Source: Streptomyces sp. V3I8 (lineage in GTDB: Bacteria; Actinomycetota; Actinomycetes; Streptomycetales; Streptomycetaceae). Taken from it: a DNA stretch of 64,000 nucleotides. Under the pieces are notes generated by a model. The model was not told where the DNA came from, did not search any database, and worked only from the letters and a program-made list of their open reading frames with translations. This document shows positions 52,990 to 61,449 of the stretch, piece after piece. The stretch is taken from positions 1,984,001 through 2,048,000 of the forward strand of contig NZ_JAUSZL010000002.1 in assembly GCF_030817535.1 (NCBI RefSeq), written 5' to 3'. Numbering within the stretch: the stretch's first letter is position 1; each line of letters starts with the position of its first letter. The position numbers and the translations under genes are program-made.

Positions 52990-53397
52990 ATGGCGGTGAG
53001 TGAGCAGTTCAGGGATGTTTTCGCCCAGCTTCCGGCAGACTCTTTCGACAAGGACTGCCCGACGCGGCCGGTGATGGCCCAAGTGACCGGCCGGTGGGGT
53101 GCGTTGATCATCGCTGCGCTGGTTCCTGGACCGATGCGCTTCTCCGGCCTTCACCGGCACATCGGCGGCATCAGCCAGAAAATGCTGTCGCAGTACCTCA
53201 AGTCGGTGGTGCGGTACGGGCTGGTCGAACGCCTGGTGGAGCCGACCGTCCCGCCACAGGTCACCTACAGCCTGACGCCACTCGGGCGGAGCCTGGCGCA
53301 GCAGCTGTGCGCGCTGCTGAACTGGTTCAGCGCCAACACCCCGGCGCCGCAGGCCGCCCGGCAGAGCTACGACGCTGTCGATTCCCCGGCCCGGTAG
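52990..53397 (+). CDS. HxlR-family transcriptional regulator
   Basis: A 135-residue winged-helix protein. The family motif around CPTRPVMAQVTGRWGALIIA places the conserved Cys and the first helices. The recognition region is FSGLHRHIGGISQKMLSQYL, followed by LVERLVEPTVPPQVTYSLTP, the wing. HxlR proteins respond to aldehydes, quinones or redox stress and usually control the divergent gene. That divergent gene here is the broken MBL hydrolase. The start at 52990 lies 99 bp from its GTG. Confidence 0.93.
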   Translation: MAVSEQFRDVFAQLPADSFDKDCPTRPVMAQVTGRWGALIIAALVPGPMRFSGLHRHIGGISQKMLSQYLKSVVRYGLVERLVEPTVPPQVTYSLTPLGRSLAQQLCALLNWFSANTPAPQAARQSYDAVDSPAR

Positions 53398-53454
53398 CGT
53401 GTCACGGGGCTGCTTGCCGGCGCACCTCGGCCTCCTCGACGCGGTCTGACACCC

Positions 53455-53684
53455 GGTATGTGGTACACCTCGACGTCGCCGGAGGAGGCGGCGGCCACAC
53501 CGGACTGCTTGAGTTGCACCGCGGTCGGCCCGACGGGCTCGGAGCCGAGTCCCGGGCCGGTGAGGACCGGGACGGCGTCCTGCGCCTGCTTCCCCACCCG
53601 GTAACCGAAGATGTTCCCGTCCCCGGTGGTCACGACCCTGTGCCGCACCTCGATCAGGTGAGCGGCCTGTCGGTGTCCGTCCAA
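53455..53684 (-). pseudogene. Fragment resembling the C-terminus of aconitase X-type (DUF521) proteins
   Basis: The minus frame reads HLIEVRHRVVTTGDGNIFGY, then LTGPGLGSEPV and VQLKQSGVAAASSGDVEVYH. A Leu-Lys-x-x-Gly-x-Ala-x-Ala-Ser-Ser-Gly pattern before an IPGV-like end recalls aconitase X C-termini. Assignment is from memory and weak. The rest of the gene is absent; it lies immediately downstream of the aldolase gene at the end of the catabolic operon. Confidence 0.35.
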
Positions 53685-53717
53685 GTGGCAGCTACGTGCT
53701 CGGAGTCGGATAGCAGT

Positions 53718-54734
53718 TCAGACAGCAGTACGGTCCGCTGCCAGATCCAGCGCGATGTCGGTGATCATGTCCTCCTGGCCGCCGACCATGCCGCGCCGAC
53801 CGGCTTCCACAAGGATGGCCCGGGTATCGACGCGGTAGCGGCGGGAGGCGGCTTCGGCGTGACGCAGGAAGCTGGAGTACACGCCGGCGTAGCCGAGGGT
53901 GAGGGTCTCGCGGTCGACGCGGACCTCGCGGTCCTGGAGGGGGCGTACGACGTCGTCGGCGACGTCCATCAGGGGGAACAGGTCACAACCGTGCTCCCAG
54001 CCCATCAGGTCGGCGACGGCGACGAAGGCTTCGACGGGGCAGTTGCCGGCCCCGGCGCCCTGGCCGGCGAGGGAGGCGTCGACACGGGTGACGCCGTTCT
54101 CGACGGCGACGACGGAGTTGGCGACGCCGAGGCCGAGGTTGTGGTGGGCGTGGATGCCGATGCCGGTGGCCGCGTCGAGGGTGTCCCGGTAGGCGCGGAC
54201 GCGGTTGCGGACGCCGTCCATGGTGAGCCGGCCGCCGGAGTCGGTGACGTACACGCACTGGGCCCCGTAGGACTCCATCAGCTTGGCCTGGCGGGCGAGT
54301 TCGGCGGATTCGGCCATGTGGGACATCATCAGGAACCCGGCCACGTCCATGCCCATCTCGCGGGCGGCGGTGATGTGCTGGGCGGAGATGTCGGCCTCGG
54401 TGCAGTGGGTGGCGACGCGCACCGAGCGGATACCGAGGGCGTGGGCCTGCTTGAGGTCGTGCAGGGTGCCGATGCCGGGGAGGAGGAGGGTGGTGGGGAT
54501 GGCCTGGGTGACGGCGCCGACGACGGCCTCGATCCACTCCCAGTCGGTGTGGGCGCCGACACCGTAGGTGATGCTGGAACCGGACAGGCCGTCGCCGTGG
54601 GCGACCTCGATGGCGGCCACCCCGGCGGCGTCGAGGGCGGTGGCGATGATGCAGGCCTGCTCGACGGTGTAACGGTGGCGGACGGCGTGCATGCCGTCCC
54701 TGAGGGTCACGTCCTGGACGTACAGAGAGGTCAT
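53718..54734 (-). CDS. mhpE: 4-hydroxy-2-oxovalerate aldolase
   Basis: A 338-residue class II aldolase that splits 4-hydroxy-2-oxovalerate (or a homologue) into pyruvate and acetaldehyde. [12 protein letters not shown] carries the Arg, Asp and His of the active site, and [13 protein letters not shown] the metal-binding His pair. In this family the aldehyde is channelled directly to the acylating dehydrogenase, whose gene overlaps this one by 4 nt. It is the last gene of the leftward operon. All motifs are intact. Confidence 0.96.
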   Translation of the reverse strand: MTSLYVQDVTLRDGMHAVRHRYTVEQACIIATALDAAGVAAIEVAHGDGLSGSSITYGVGAHTDWEWIEAVVGAVTQAIPTTLLLPGIGTLHDLKQAHALGIRSVRVATHCTEADISAQHITAAREMGMDVAGFLMMSHMAESAELARQAKLMESYGAQCVYVTDSGGRLTMDGVRNRVRAYRDTLDAATGIGIHAHHNLGLGVANSVVAVENGVTRVDASLAGQGAGAGNCPVEAFVAVADLMGWEHGCDLFPLMDVADDVVRPLQDREVRVDRETLTLGYAGVYSSFLRHAEAASRRYRVDTRAILVEAGRRGMVGGQEDMITDIALDLAADRTAV

Positions 54735-55669
54735 CGGGGGGCCACCTCCGCGGCACGGTGGGCAGCCATGCGTTCGGCGGTGCTCAGGGCGGCCGAGGTC
54801 ATGATGTCGAGGTTGCCGGCGTAGGCGGGCAGGTAGTGGGCAGCGCCCTCCACTTCGAGGAAGACGGACACCTTGACGGCGCCGGACCCGCCGGGGGCGA
54901 GGGCGCGCAGCGGGTCATCGGGCGCGACCCGCTCGAACTGCACCTTCTGCTTGAGGCGGTAGCCGGGCACGTAGGTCTGTACGCGGGCGACCATCTCCTG
55001 CACCGAAGCGGTGACGGCCGTGTCGTCGCACTCGCCGACCAGGCAGTACACGGTGTCCCGCATGATCAACGGGGGTTCGGCCGGGTTGAGGACGATGATT
55101 GCCTTGCCCCGGGCGGCGCCGCCCACCTTCTCGATGGCCGACGAGGTGGTCCCGGTGAACTCGTCGATGTTGGCCCGGGTGCCCGGGCCGGCCGAGCGGG
55201 AGGAGATCGAGGCGACGATCTCGCCGTAGTGCACGGGGGTCACGACGGCCACGGCGGCGACGACCGGGATGGTGGCCTGGCCGCCGCAGGTGACCATGTT
55301 GACGTTCAGCGCGTCGAGGTGCTCGTCGCCGTTGACCGGCGGGACGACGTACGGGCCCAGCGCGGCCGGAGTGAGGTCCACGACCTTGCGCCCCAGCGAG
55401 CGCAGCACCTCGTCGTGACGGCGGTGCGCGCCGGCGGAGGTGGCGTCGAAGACCACCGACACCTCCGCGAACTCGTCCAGCTCCACCAGACCGTCGACGC
55501 CCTGGTGGGTGGTGGCGACCTTCAGGCGGCGGGCGCGGGCCAGACCGTCGGAGTCGGGGTCGATGCCGGCCATGGCGGCGATCTCCAGGGAGTCGGAGAG
55601 CCGCAGGATCTTGATCATCAGGTCGGTGCCGATGTTGCCCGACCCGATGACGGCGACCTTCGTGCTCAT
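54731..55669 (-). CDS. mhpF: Acetaldehyde dehydrogenase (acylating)
   Basis: A 312-residue enzyme converting acetaldehyde, NAD+ and CoA to acetyl-CoA. The N-terminal Rossmann motif is [13 protein letters not shown], and the catalytic Cys is in [25 protein letters not shown] and [19 protein letters not shown] segments are conserved. It overlaps the aldolase downstream and the hydratase upstream by 4 nt each, so stoichiometric production of the aldolase-dehydrogenase complex is expected. Confidence 0.96.
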   Translation of the reverse strand: MSTKVAVIGSGNIGTDLMIKILRLSDSLEIAAMAGIDPDSDGLARARRLKVATTHQGVDGLVELDEFAEVSVVFDATSAGAHRRHDEVLRSLGRKVVDLTPAALGPYVVPPVNGDEHLDALNVNMVTCGGQATIPVVAAVAVVTPVHYGEIVASISSRSAGPGTRANIDEFTGTTSSAIEKVGGAARGKAIIVLNPAEPPLIMRDTVYCLVGECDDTAVTASVQEMVARVQTYVPGYRLKQKVQFERVAPDDPLRALAPGGSGAVKVSVFLEVEGAAHYLPAYAGNLDIMTSAALSTAERMAAHRAAEVAPR

Positions 55670-56475
55670 GCTGCCGCTCCTTCCGCGAAGCTCGTCGTGA
55701 CCGTTCCGAGTCCTTCGATGCGCGCGGTGAACTCGTCGCCCTCGGCGGCGACCACCATCGGGCCGAGCGCGCCGGTGAGGACGATGTCGCCGGCCCGCAG
55801 CGGGTCACCGAGGCCGGCGAGGGTGGAGGCCAGCCAGAGGGCCGCGAGGAGCGGACTGCCCAGGCAGTCGGCGCCAGTGCCCTCGGAGACGGTCTCGCCG
55901 TTCTTCGTCAGGGTCATCGTCACGGCGCGCAGGTCGACACGGTCCAGGCGGACGGGGGTGGCGCCGAGGACGTACAGGCCGCAGGAGGCATTGTCGGCGA
56001 CCGTGTCGACGATGCCGATGTCCCAGTCGGCGATGCGGCTGTCGACGATCTCCAGCGCGGGTAGCGCGAACACCGTGGCCCGCAGCAGGTCGGCGACGGT
56101 CGGGTCCCGGTACGGCAGGTCCGTGCCCAGCATCAGGGCGACCTCGGCCTCGACCTTCGGCTGGAGCAACCGTCCGGGGGCGATCGGCTGTCCCTCCGGG
56201 ACCGCCATGTCGACGAACAGCGCGCCGAAATCCGGCTGGTCCACACCGAGCTGCCGCTGCACGGCAGGGGAGGTCAGGCCGATCTTGCGGCCGGCCAGGC
56301 GCCGCCCTTCGGCTACGGCACGGTCGATGGACAGCCGCTGCACCGCGTAGGCAGCCTCGATGTCCTGCTCGGGCAGGAGCGAGCGCACCGGCGGACAGGG
56401 CACTCCCGTGCGGACGGCCTCGTCGAGGGCGGTAGCCGCCTTCATCACGGCGTCGGCGGACTCGTCACCGCTCAT
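55666..56475 (-). CDS. mhpD: 2-keto-4-pentenoate hydratase
   Basis: A 269-residue hydratase adding water to 2-hydroxypenta-2,4-dienoate to give 4-hydroxy-2-oxovalerate. The fumarylacetoacetase-like fold shows [20 protein letters not shown], the metal-binding Glu pair in [12 protein letters not shown] and [20 protein letters not shown]. The ATG at 56475 has a GGGAGG site; the longer frame to 56661 is not protein-like. A 364-bp gap separates it from the dioxygenase gene, so it may have its own promoter. Confidence 0.95.
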   Translation of the reverse strand: MSGDESADAVMKAATALDEAVRTGVPCPPVRSLLPEQDIEAAYAVQRLSIDRAVAEGRRLAGRKIGLTSPAVQRQLGVDQPDFGALFVDMAVPEGQPIAPGRLLQPKVEAEVALMLGTDLPYRDPTVADLLRATVFALPALEIVDSRIADWDIGIVDTVADNASCGLYVLGATPVRLDRVDLRAVTMTLTKNGETVSEGTGADCLGSPLLAALWLASTLAGLGDPLRAGDIVLTGALGPMVVAAEGDEFTARIEGLGTVTTSFAEGAAA

Positions 56476-56839
56476 ACCGACCTCCCTGGCGCAGTGGTGC
56501 GGTGGTGGGGAACGGGCATGCGAGGTACCTCCGGAAAGGAGTGACGGTGTCTTGACGGTGAGCAACAGCAAGCACGCCCATGCAGGTCGGACGGAAAGTA
56601 CGGGTGGGGACCGGGGAGCGGCCGCCGCCGTACCGTTCCGCCCGACTGCGCGCGTACTCATGAAGTGGGTTGAGAATGTGCACGTCGACCGGCTCGTCCC
56701 GGATCACGACCGGTAGCGGGGAGGACGTCTCCTCGCCCACGCCCGTCCGTCCCCCCTCGACGTCGTGGCCTTCGCGGACCTGCACAGCAGCGGGCAGGCG
56801 GGGGGTACGGTGTGACGCGGCAAGTCCGCCGGAAACGGT
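56476..56839. promoter_or_regulatory. Gap inside the catabolic gene cluster, possible internal promoter
   Basis: No gene is seen. TGACGGTG occurs twice with an 11-bp period (56542-56549 and 56553-56560) about 70 bp upstream of the hydratase start, a possible regulator site. One minus-strand frame (VVIRDEPVDVHILNPLHEYA near 56690) looks protein-like but cannot be assigned. Confidence 0.35.
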
Positions 56840-57808
56840 TCACTCCGGCCGGAGGGTCTGCTTCCCGGGCGCCTGCTCCACCTCGAAGGTCGAGCCGATG
56901 CCCATTCCGGTGATCCACTCCGGGACGGGTTCGTAACACGTCCACACCAGCGGCAGGTCGACCGCGGCCCTTCCGATCAGCCAGGTGCGCACCTCGTGGC
57001 CACCACTGCCCGCCCGCTCCTCCAGACACTCGTCCCCCAGGGCCGCCACGTCGTCCAGCTCACCGGTGGCGATCCTCTCCAGGAACCACCGGTCCCAGTC
57101 GGCGTTCACCCGGGCCGCGGGGTCCCCGCCCATGGCACGCACCCGTGCTTCGCGTGACACGGCGACCGCGTGGACGTCCCGGCGCCCGTGGATCACCGAC
57201 TCGCGCCGGGCTCCGTCGATCGAGGGATCACGCGGGTCGTTGGACGGCAGCCAGTGCGACAGACCGCCACTGGCGATGACCAGCACCCGTCCGGGGAACG
57301 CCGAGCCGCGGATCGCCGCGCCCAGGGTGCGTCCCAGTCGTACGCAGCGTCCCAGGTCCGGCAGCGGTGGCGCCGCTGTGTTGACGACCAGAGGCACCAG
57401 TGGAAGCGGGCGCTTACCGGTCACCATCTCCCAGCTCTGCACCACTCCGTGGTCCACCGTCAGCGCGTACGACAGCGACAGGTCGAAGCCGGCGTGGGCC
57501 AGCGTGTCACGCACCGCCCACGCCAGGTCGCGGGCGACCGGCAGCTCACCGGCCCGGCTGCCGAAGTCCCCGAACCCGGTCACTTCCTCGACCCCCAGCG
57601 CGAACGGGGGCATCAGGTCGTAGAAGTTGGTGTGGAAGTGGTCGGGGCCGATGACCACGACGGCGTCCGGTGCCAGCCGCTCGACCGCGGTCGCCACTCG
57701 GGCGACACCGTCGAGGAAGAGCGCTCCGGGCGTCGCCGGGCCGGTGGGCGGAAGCAAGGTCGCGAACGGCGAGTGGGACATGCCGACGAACCCGACGATG
57801 TCACTCAT
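56840..57808 (-). CDS. mhpB: Extradiol (2,3-dihydroxyphenylpropionate-type) dioxygenase, LigB superfamily
   Basis: A 322-residue type II extradiol dioxygenase that opens a catechol-type ring next to the hydroxyls using Fe(II) and O2. The N-terminal MSHSPFATLL and VVIGPDHFHTNFYDLMPPFA contain metal and base histidines, and YALTVDHGVVQSWEM and ASGGLSHWLP complete the site. It best fits the MhpB/HppB type acting on arylpropanoid catechols. Its start overlaps the hydrolase stop by 4 nt. The product would be the substrate of that hydrolase. Confidence 0.93.
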   Translation of the reverse strand: MSDIVGFVGMSHSPFATLLPPTGPATPGALFLDGVARVATAVERLAPDAVVVIGPDHFHTNFYDLMPPFALGVEEVTGFGDFGSRAGELPVARDLAWAVRDTLAHAGFDLSLSYALTVDHGVVQSWEMVTGKRPLPLVPLVVNTAAPPLPDLGRCVRLGRTLGAAIRGSAFPGRVLVIASGGLSHWLPSNDPRDPSIDGARRESVIHGRRDVHAVAVSREARVRAMGGDPAARVNADWDRWFLERIATGELDDVAALGDECLEERAGSGGHEVRTWLIGRAAVDLPLVWTCYEPVPEWITGMGIGSTFEVEQAPGKQTLRPE

Positions 57809-58722
57809 GGCAGGTCCTCATCACCGAGACCACCGAGACCACCGAGAGCACCGAGACCACCGAGGAGGAAGCGACGGTGGGCTTCGAGGAAGGCGGCGGG
57901 CTTCTCCCACTGCGGCCAGTGACCGGCGTCCGCGATCACGTGCAGCTGGGCGTCGGGCAGCCAATCCAGCAGCAGGCCGGCCTCGTCGAGTCCACCGGTC
58001 GGGTCGTGCTCGGTCCACAGCAGCAGCGTGGGGGCGGCGATCCGGCCCACCCAGGAGGGATCCCAGGCGAAGTCCTGGCGGATCAACGGGTCTTGCAGCA
58101 CCAGAGTGTGGGAGACGGCCCGCAGGAATCCGGGACGGGTGTAGACCGCGCGACGCAGGTTGACCAGTTCGTCGGTCACCATCTCCTTGTGGTGGAAAAG
58201 GAACTCGACACGGGAGCGGACCGTGGCGTCGCTGGGGTCCTTGACGGCGGCGAGGGTGCTGTCACGCACCCGGGCCATCACCTCGGGCTTGTTCGTGATG
58301 TTGCCCGGGGTGTTGAGCACCATCCGCGCCACCCGGTCGGGGTGGTGAGCGGCCGCCCAGGCGGCCACCCAGCCACCGAGTGACTCACCGGACAGGTGCG
58401 CCCGTCGGATGCCGAGGGCGTCCATCACCGCGAGGAGGTGGGCGGCGAGTACATCGGTGGTGTACGGGTGGTCCGGCAGGTCCGACCACCCGTGGCCGAT
58501 CATGTCGTAGGCGGTGACGCGGAAGTCGGCGGCCAGGCCCGCGATGTCCCGGGCGTACGCCTCGAGATGACCACCGGTCCCGTGCAGCAGGACGAGGTCG
58601 GGACCGGCCCCGGCCCGCAGGACCCGGGTACGCACTCCGGCCGCGTCGACATGCAGCACCTCGTGGTCGACGTCGGCGAGTTCGCCCCAGATGCTGATGT
58701 GCTCCGGTGGTGCACCGCTCAT
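57805..58722 (-). CDS. mhpC: Meta-cleavage product C-C hydrolase (alpha/beta fold)
   Basis: A 305-residue hydrolase of the MhpC/BphD type, cleaving the C-C bond of ring-fission products. VLLHGTGGHLEAY is the oxyanion region, LSGESLGGWVAAW the nucleophile elbow (Ser), LLLWTEHDPTGGLDE the acid and IADAGHWPQWEKP the His. The last ~17 residues are a Gly-Leu repeat (GGLGALGGLGGLGDED) encoded by 9-bp tandem DNA repeats. The ATG at 58722 overlaps the cupin stop by 4 nt; its 3' end overlaps the dioxygenase gene. Confidence 0.94.
   Translation of the reverse strand: MSGAPPEHISIWGELADVDHEVLHVDAAGVRTRVLRAGAGPDLVLLHGTGGHLEAYARDIAGLAADFRVTAYDMIGHGWSDLPDHPYTTDVLAAHLLAVMDALGIRRAHLSGESLGGWVAAWAAAHHPDRVARMVLNTPGNITNKPEVMARVRDSTLAAVKDPSDATVRSRVEFLFHHKEMVTDELVNLRRAVYTRPGFLRAVSHTLVLQDPLIRQDFAWDPSWVGRIAAPTLLLWTEHDPTGGLDEAGLLLDWLPDAQLHVIADAGHWPQWEKPAAFLEAHRRFLLGGLGALGGLGGLGDEDLP
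57823..57865. repeat. 9-bp tandem repeat (ACCGAGACC) x 4.7 in the hydrolase 3' end
   Basis: Units at 57823, 57832, 57841 (one variant base), 57850 and a partial unit. They encode the Leu/Gly tail of the hydrolase. Slippage would change the tail by three residues without shifting frame. Confidence 0.8.
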
Positions 58723-59222
58723 CGTGTGTCCCCCTCGAACCGGGCCCGTGCCTCGTCGACGGTGGCCAGCCCGGCGCTCTGCCGGCGGCCGAGACCCAGC
58801 AGGCCCAGCAGACGCGAGTTCTCGATCGTCAGGAATTCCACGGGATGTTCCTCCGAGTCGTTGTAGTGCCGGTGCCAGGTCCACGGCGGGGTGTAGACGA
58901 AGTCGCCGGTGGACCAGGACACGCTGTCGTCCTCGATCTCGCTGTGGCCGTCGCCGGTGATGACGTAGTGGACCGTCTCGTGGTGGTGGCGCTGCATGTC
59001 GGAGCTGAGGCCCGGCGGGATGGTCTGGCGGAAGATCTCGAATGTCGTGGTGGGCAGCTGTCCGGCGATGGACAGCTGTGTGGGGTTGTGCACCTGGTCG
59101 GCGGGCAGCGGTTCGAGTTCGTCGGCGCGTACCACGACCGGCCGGGCGGTACCGGGTCGGACGGTGTCCGAGATCGAGGCGAGGAATCCCGCCATGGAGA
59201 ATCCGGGTGCCGGCTGGTCCAT
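58719..59222 (-). CDS. Cupin-domain protein in the catabolic operon
   Basis: A 167-residue single cupin. QRHHHETVHYVITGDG is the first metal-binding motif (with three consecutive His) and TPPWTWHRHYNDSEEH the second, both with metal ligands. It could be a small dioxygenase, an isomerase or a decarboxylase acting on the ring substrate. It overlaps the SDR gene by 1 nt and the hydrolase gene by 4 nt, so it is an integral operon member. The reaction is not deducible. Confidence 0.88.
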   Translation of the reverse strand: MDQPAPGFSMAGFLASISDTVRPGTARPVVVRADELEPLPADQVHNPTQLSIAGQLPTTTFEIFRQTIPPGLSSDMQRHHHETVHYVITGDGHSEIEDDSVSWSTGDFVYTPPWTWHRHYNDSEEHPVEFLTIENSRLLGLLGLGRRQSAGLATVDEARARFEGDTR

Positions 59223-59977
59223 CAGATCGTCTCCGTTCGTCCGCCGTCGACCGTCAGCACGGTCCCGTTGATGTAGGCGGCCTGCGGTGAGGCCAGGAAG
59301 GCCACCGCGGCGGCGACCTCTTCGGGAAGACCGGGGCGTCCCGCGGGGACGGTCGCGGTGTCCTGGGCGTCCAGCGTCGCCGGCGGTTCACCGGTGGCGT
59401 CGGCGCGGGCGGACAGGATCTCCCGGCGCCGGTCGGTCGCGATGGGGCCGGGCGCCACACAGTTGACCGTCACGCCGTTGGCCGCGAACTCCCGCGACAG
59501 CAGTTTGGCCACCGCGGTCGCCGCCGAGCGCAACGCCACCGAGGTCGCGAGGTCGGGCTGGGGCTGACGCACCGCGGTGGAGGTCACGAACACCACACGG
59601 CCGAAGCCACGCCGGGCCATCCCCGGCAGGAGCAGCCGGGCCAGCCGCAGTGGTCCGGTCACCAGCAGGCCGAAGGCGTCGCACCACTGTTCGTCGGTCA
59701 CTTCCAGAACACGTCCGGGCGGTGGCCCTCCCGCGTTGAGTACGAGGACATCGAACGGGCCGTACCGCTCCTCGGCGTCCGCCACCGCGGCCGGGTGGCC
59801 CGGGTCGGCGATGTCCCCCGCCAGGGGGTGCACCGGGGCGGCGGTACCCTCCGACAGACGCCGCGCCGCCTCCCCCAGGGCGTCGGCCCGGCGGCCGGTG
59901 ACGACCACCTGGTGTCCGGCGCGGGAAAGGTGCGCGGCGACGGCGTACCCGATTCCCGAGCCGCCCCCGCCCACCAA
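59222..59977 (-). CDS. Short-chain dehydrogenase, first gene of the catabolic operon
   Basis: A roughly 251-residue SDR (251 from TTG, 257 from ATT). The cofactor motif GGGGSGIGYA replaces the usual TGGGSGIG, so the conserved Thr is Gly. LVLNAGGPP corresponds to NNAG. The catalytic region is STAVRQPQPDLATSVALRSA, where the normal Tyr-x-x-x-Lys is not obvious. NCVAPGPIATDR and LTVDGG are normal. The only standard starts are TTG 59977 and GTG 59974, but a GAGGAGG site precedes ATT 59995, which would add IHTRNA. The altered motifs suggest a special or reduced activity. Confidence 0.85.
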   Translation of the reverse strand: MVGGGGSGIGYAVAAHLSRAGHQVVVTGRRADALGEAARRLSEGTAAPVHPLAGDIADPGHPAAVADAEERYGPFDVLVLNAGGPPPGRVLEVTDEQWCDAFGLLVTGPLRLARLLLPGMARRGFGRVVFVTSTAVRQPQPDLATSVALRSAATAVAKLLSREFAANGVTVNCVAPGPIATDRRREILSARADATGEPPATLDAQDTATVPAGRPGLPEEVAAAVAFLASPQAAYINGTVLTVDGGRTETI

Positions 59978-60074
59978 TGCGTTGCGCGTATGAATGGCGT
60001 CCTCCTCGTTGCCGGCCCTGTGCCGCCGATCGCGACGCCGTTAGTGTGTGCGGCATGACGAAGGGAAGCCAACG

Positions 60075-60842
60075 ATGAGTCCCACTGAGCGGGATCCCAC
60101 GTGTGTCCCGGCCGGTGGTCTGGAACGTGCTGCGGTCATCCTGGGCGCCTTCGACGACACTCATCGGGAGCTGACTCTGGCCTCGCTGGTCGCCCGGTGC
60201 GGGATGCCACGGTCGACCACCCACCGCACTGCCGAGCGGATGATCCGGCTGGGCTGGCTGGACAAACCGCGGGACCGCTACCGGATCGGCAACCGGCTGT
60301 TCGAGATCTCCGGGCTGGCCCCCGTCCGGCACGAGCTGCGGGAGGCCGTGCTGCCGTTCCTCCAGGACCTGCACCACGCCACCCGTAACACCGTCCAGCT
60401 CGGAGTGCTGGACGACACCCGGGTGCTCATCGTGGAGAAGATCACCGGCCACCGGCCGATGCCCATGCTCAGCCAGGTCGGTGGCATGATCCCGGCGTAC
60501 TGCTCGGGGCTGGGCCGGGCGATTCTCGCCCACAGCGACGCCGCCACGGTCGAGGCGGTCCTGGATGCCGGCCTCACCGCACGCACCCCGCGCACGCTGA
60601 CGAGCCGGGTCGCGGTGCTGCGCGAGTTGGCCGCGATCCCCCAGCGCGGCTGGGCGCTGGACCGCGAGGAGGGCAACATCGGAGTGAGCTGCGTGGCGGC
60701 GCCCGTGTTCGGCCCGTTCGGAGACGTCGTCGCCGCCCTGTCCGTCACCGGCCCGACAACCGTGGTACGTGCCGATCGGGTGGGGCCCGCCGTCCGGCTC
60801 GCCGCGGCCGCCGCCTCCCGGGCCTCCTTGCGGCGCCGCTGA
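60075..60842 (+). CDS. IclR-family transcriptional regulator
   Basis: A 255-residue regulator. The winged helix is LTLASLVARCGMPRSTTHRT followed by MIRLGWL; the C-terminal effector domain includes VQLGVLDDTRVLIVEKI, PAYCSGLGRAILAH and GWALDREEGNIGVSCVAAPV. IclR proteins commonly control aromatic catabolic operons. It is divergent from the SDR-led operon, starting 79-97 bp from it, and upstream of the cupin/monooxygenase pair. The ATG at 60075 has GGGAAG upstream. It is the probable pathway regulator. Confidence 0.95.
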   Translation: MSPTERDPTCVPAGGLERAAVILGAFDDTHRELTLASLVARCGMPRSTTHRTAERMIRLGWLDKPRDRYRIGNRLFEISGLAPVRHELREAVLPFLQDLHHATRNTVQLGVLDDTRVLIVEKITGHRPMPMLSQVGGMIPAYCSGLGRAILAHSDAATVEAVLDAGLTARTPRTLTSRVAVLRELAAIPQRGWALDREEGNIGVSCVAAPVFGPFGDVVAALSVTGPTTVVRADRVGPAVRLAAAAASRASLRRR

Positions 60843-60984
60843 CCCCGCGGGGAACCGGGTCCCGGTGAGCGGGACAAGTGTTTGGCCCGCCGGTCCTGTC
60901 GCCTCCATGCTGTTTCCTCACATCACGCCGAACCCCGCCGCCCGGTGGCGGTGTCGGCGCCGACATGTCTCGGAGGAGATGACG

Positions 60985-61449
60985 ATGACCCTCGGTGGCG
61001 GCTACATGCTCCCGTCCCGCGACGGGCACGACATCCCGGCGATCGGGCTCGGGATCACCATGAAGGCGGACGGCGCAGCCACCCGCGACGCCTATTCGTT
61101 GTTCGAGTACGCCATTCCTCCGGAGACCGACGGTCCGCCGCCCCATGTGCACACCCGGGAGGACGAGTCCTTCGTCTGTCTGGCGGGCCGGCTCGACGTC
61201 CACCTCGGCGGCCGGGACTTCGTTCTGCAGCACGGCGACTACCTGTTCCTGCCGCGCGACGTCGTCCATGCCTTCCGCAACCCGTACGGCGACGAGGCCC
61301 GGGTCATGTCCGTGGTGTCGCCGGCGGGTCTGGAGAAGTATTACCGAGCGCTCGCCGATATGCCGCCGGGTCCGAAGGATCTGGGCCTGCTCAAGCAGAT
61401 CATGAGCGACTTCGGCATCGAACTGCAGCTGCCGCCGGAGGTGGGATGA
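60985..61449 (+). CDS. Cupin-domain protein coupled to the flavin monooxygenase
   Basis: A 154-residue cupin. PPHVHTREDESFVCLAGRLD is the first metal motif and PRDVVHAFRNPYGDEAR the second. The ATG at 60985 is favoured over 60979 because GGAGG lies 8 nt upstream. The stop overlaps the next start (ATGA), so it is co-translated with the monooxygenase. A quercetinase-like or isomerase role is possible. It is distinct in sequence from the cupin at 58719. Confidence 0.9.
   Translation: MTLGGGYMLPSRDGHDIPAIGLGITMKADGAATRDAYSLFEYAIPPETDGPPPHVHTREDESFVCLAGRLDVHLGGRDFVLQHGDYLFLPRDVVHAFRNPYGDEARVMSVVSPAGLEKYYRALADMPPGPKDLGLLKQIMSDFGIELQLPPEVG

Noticed and set aside
53094..54824. 576-codon plus-strand open frame
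   Set aside because: Antisense to the aldolase and out of frame with HxlR; Gly/Val/Asp-rich shadow.
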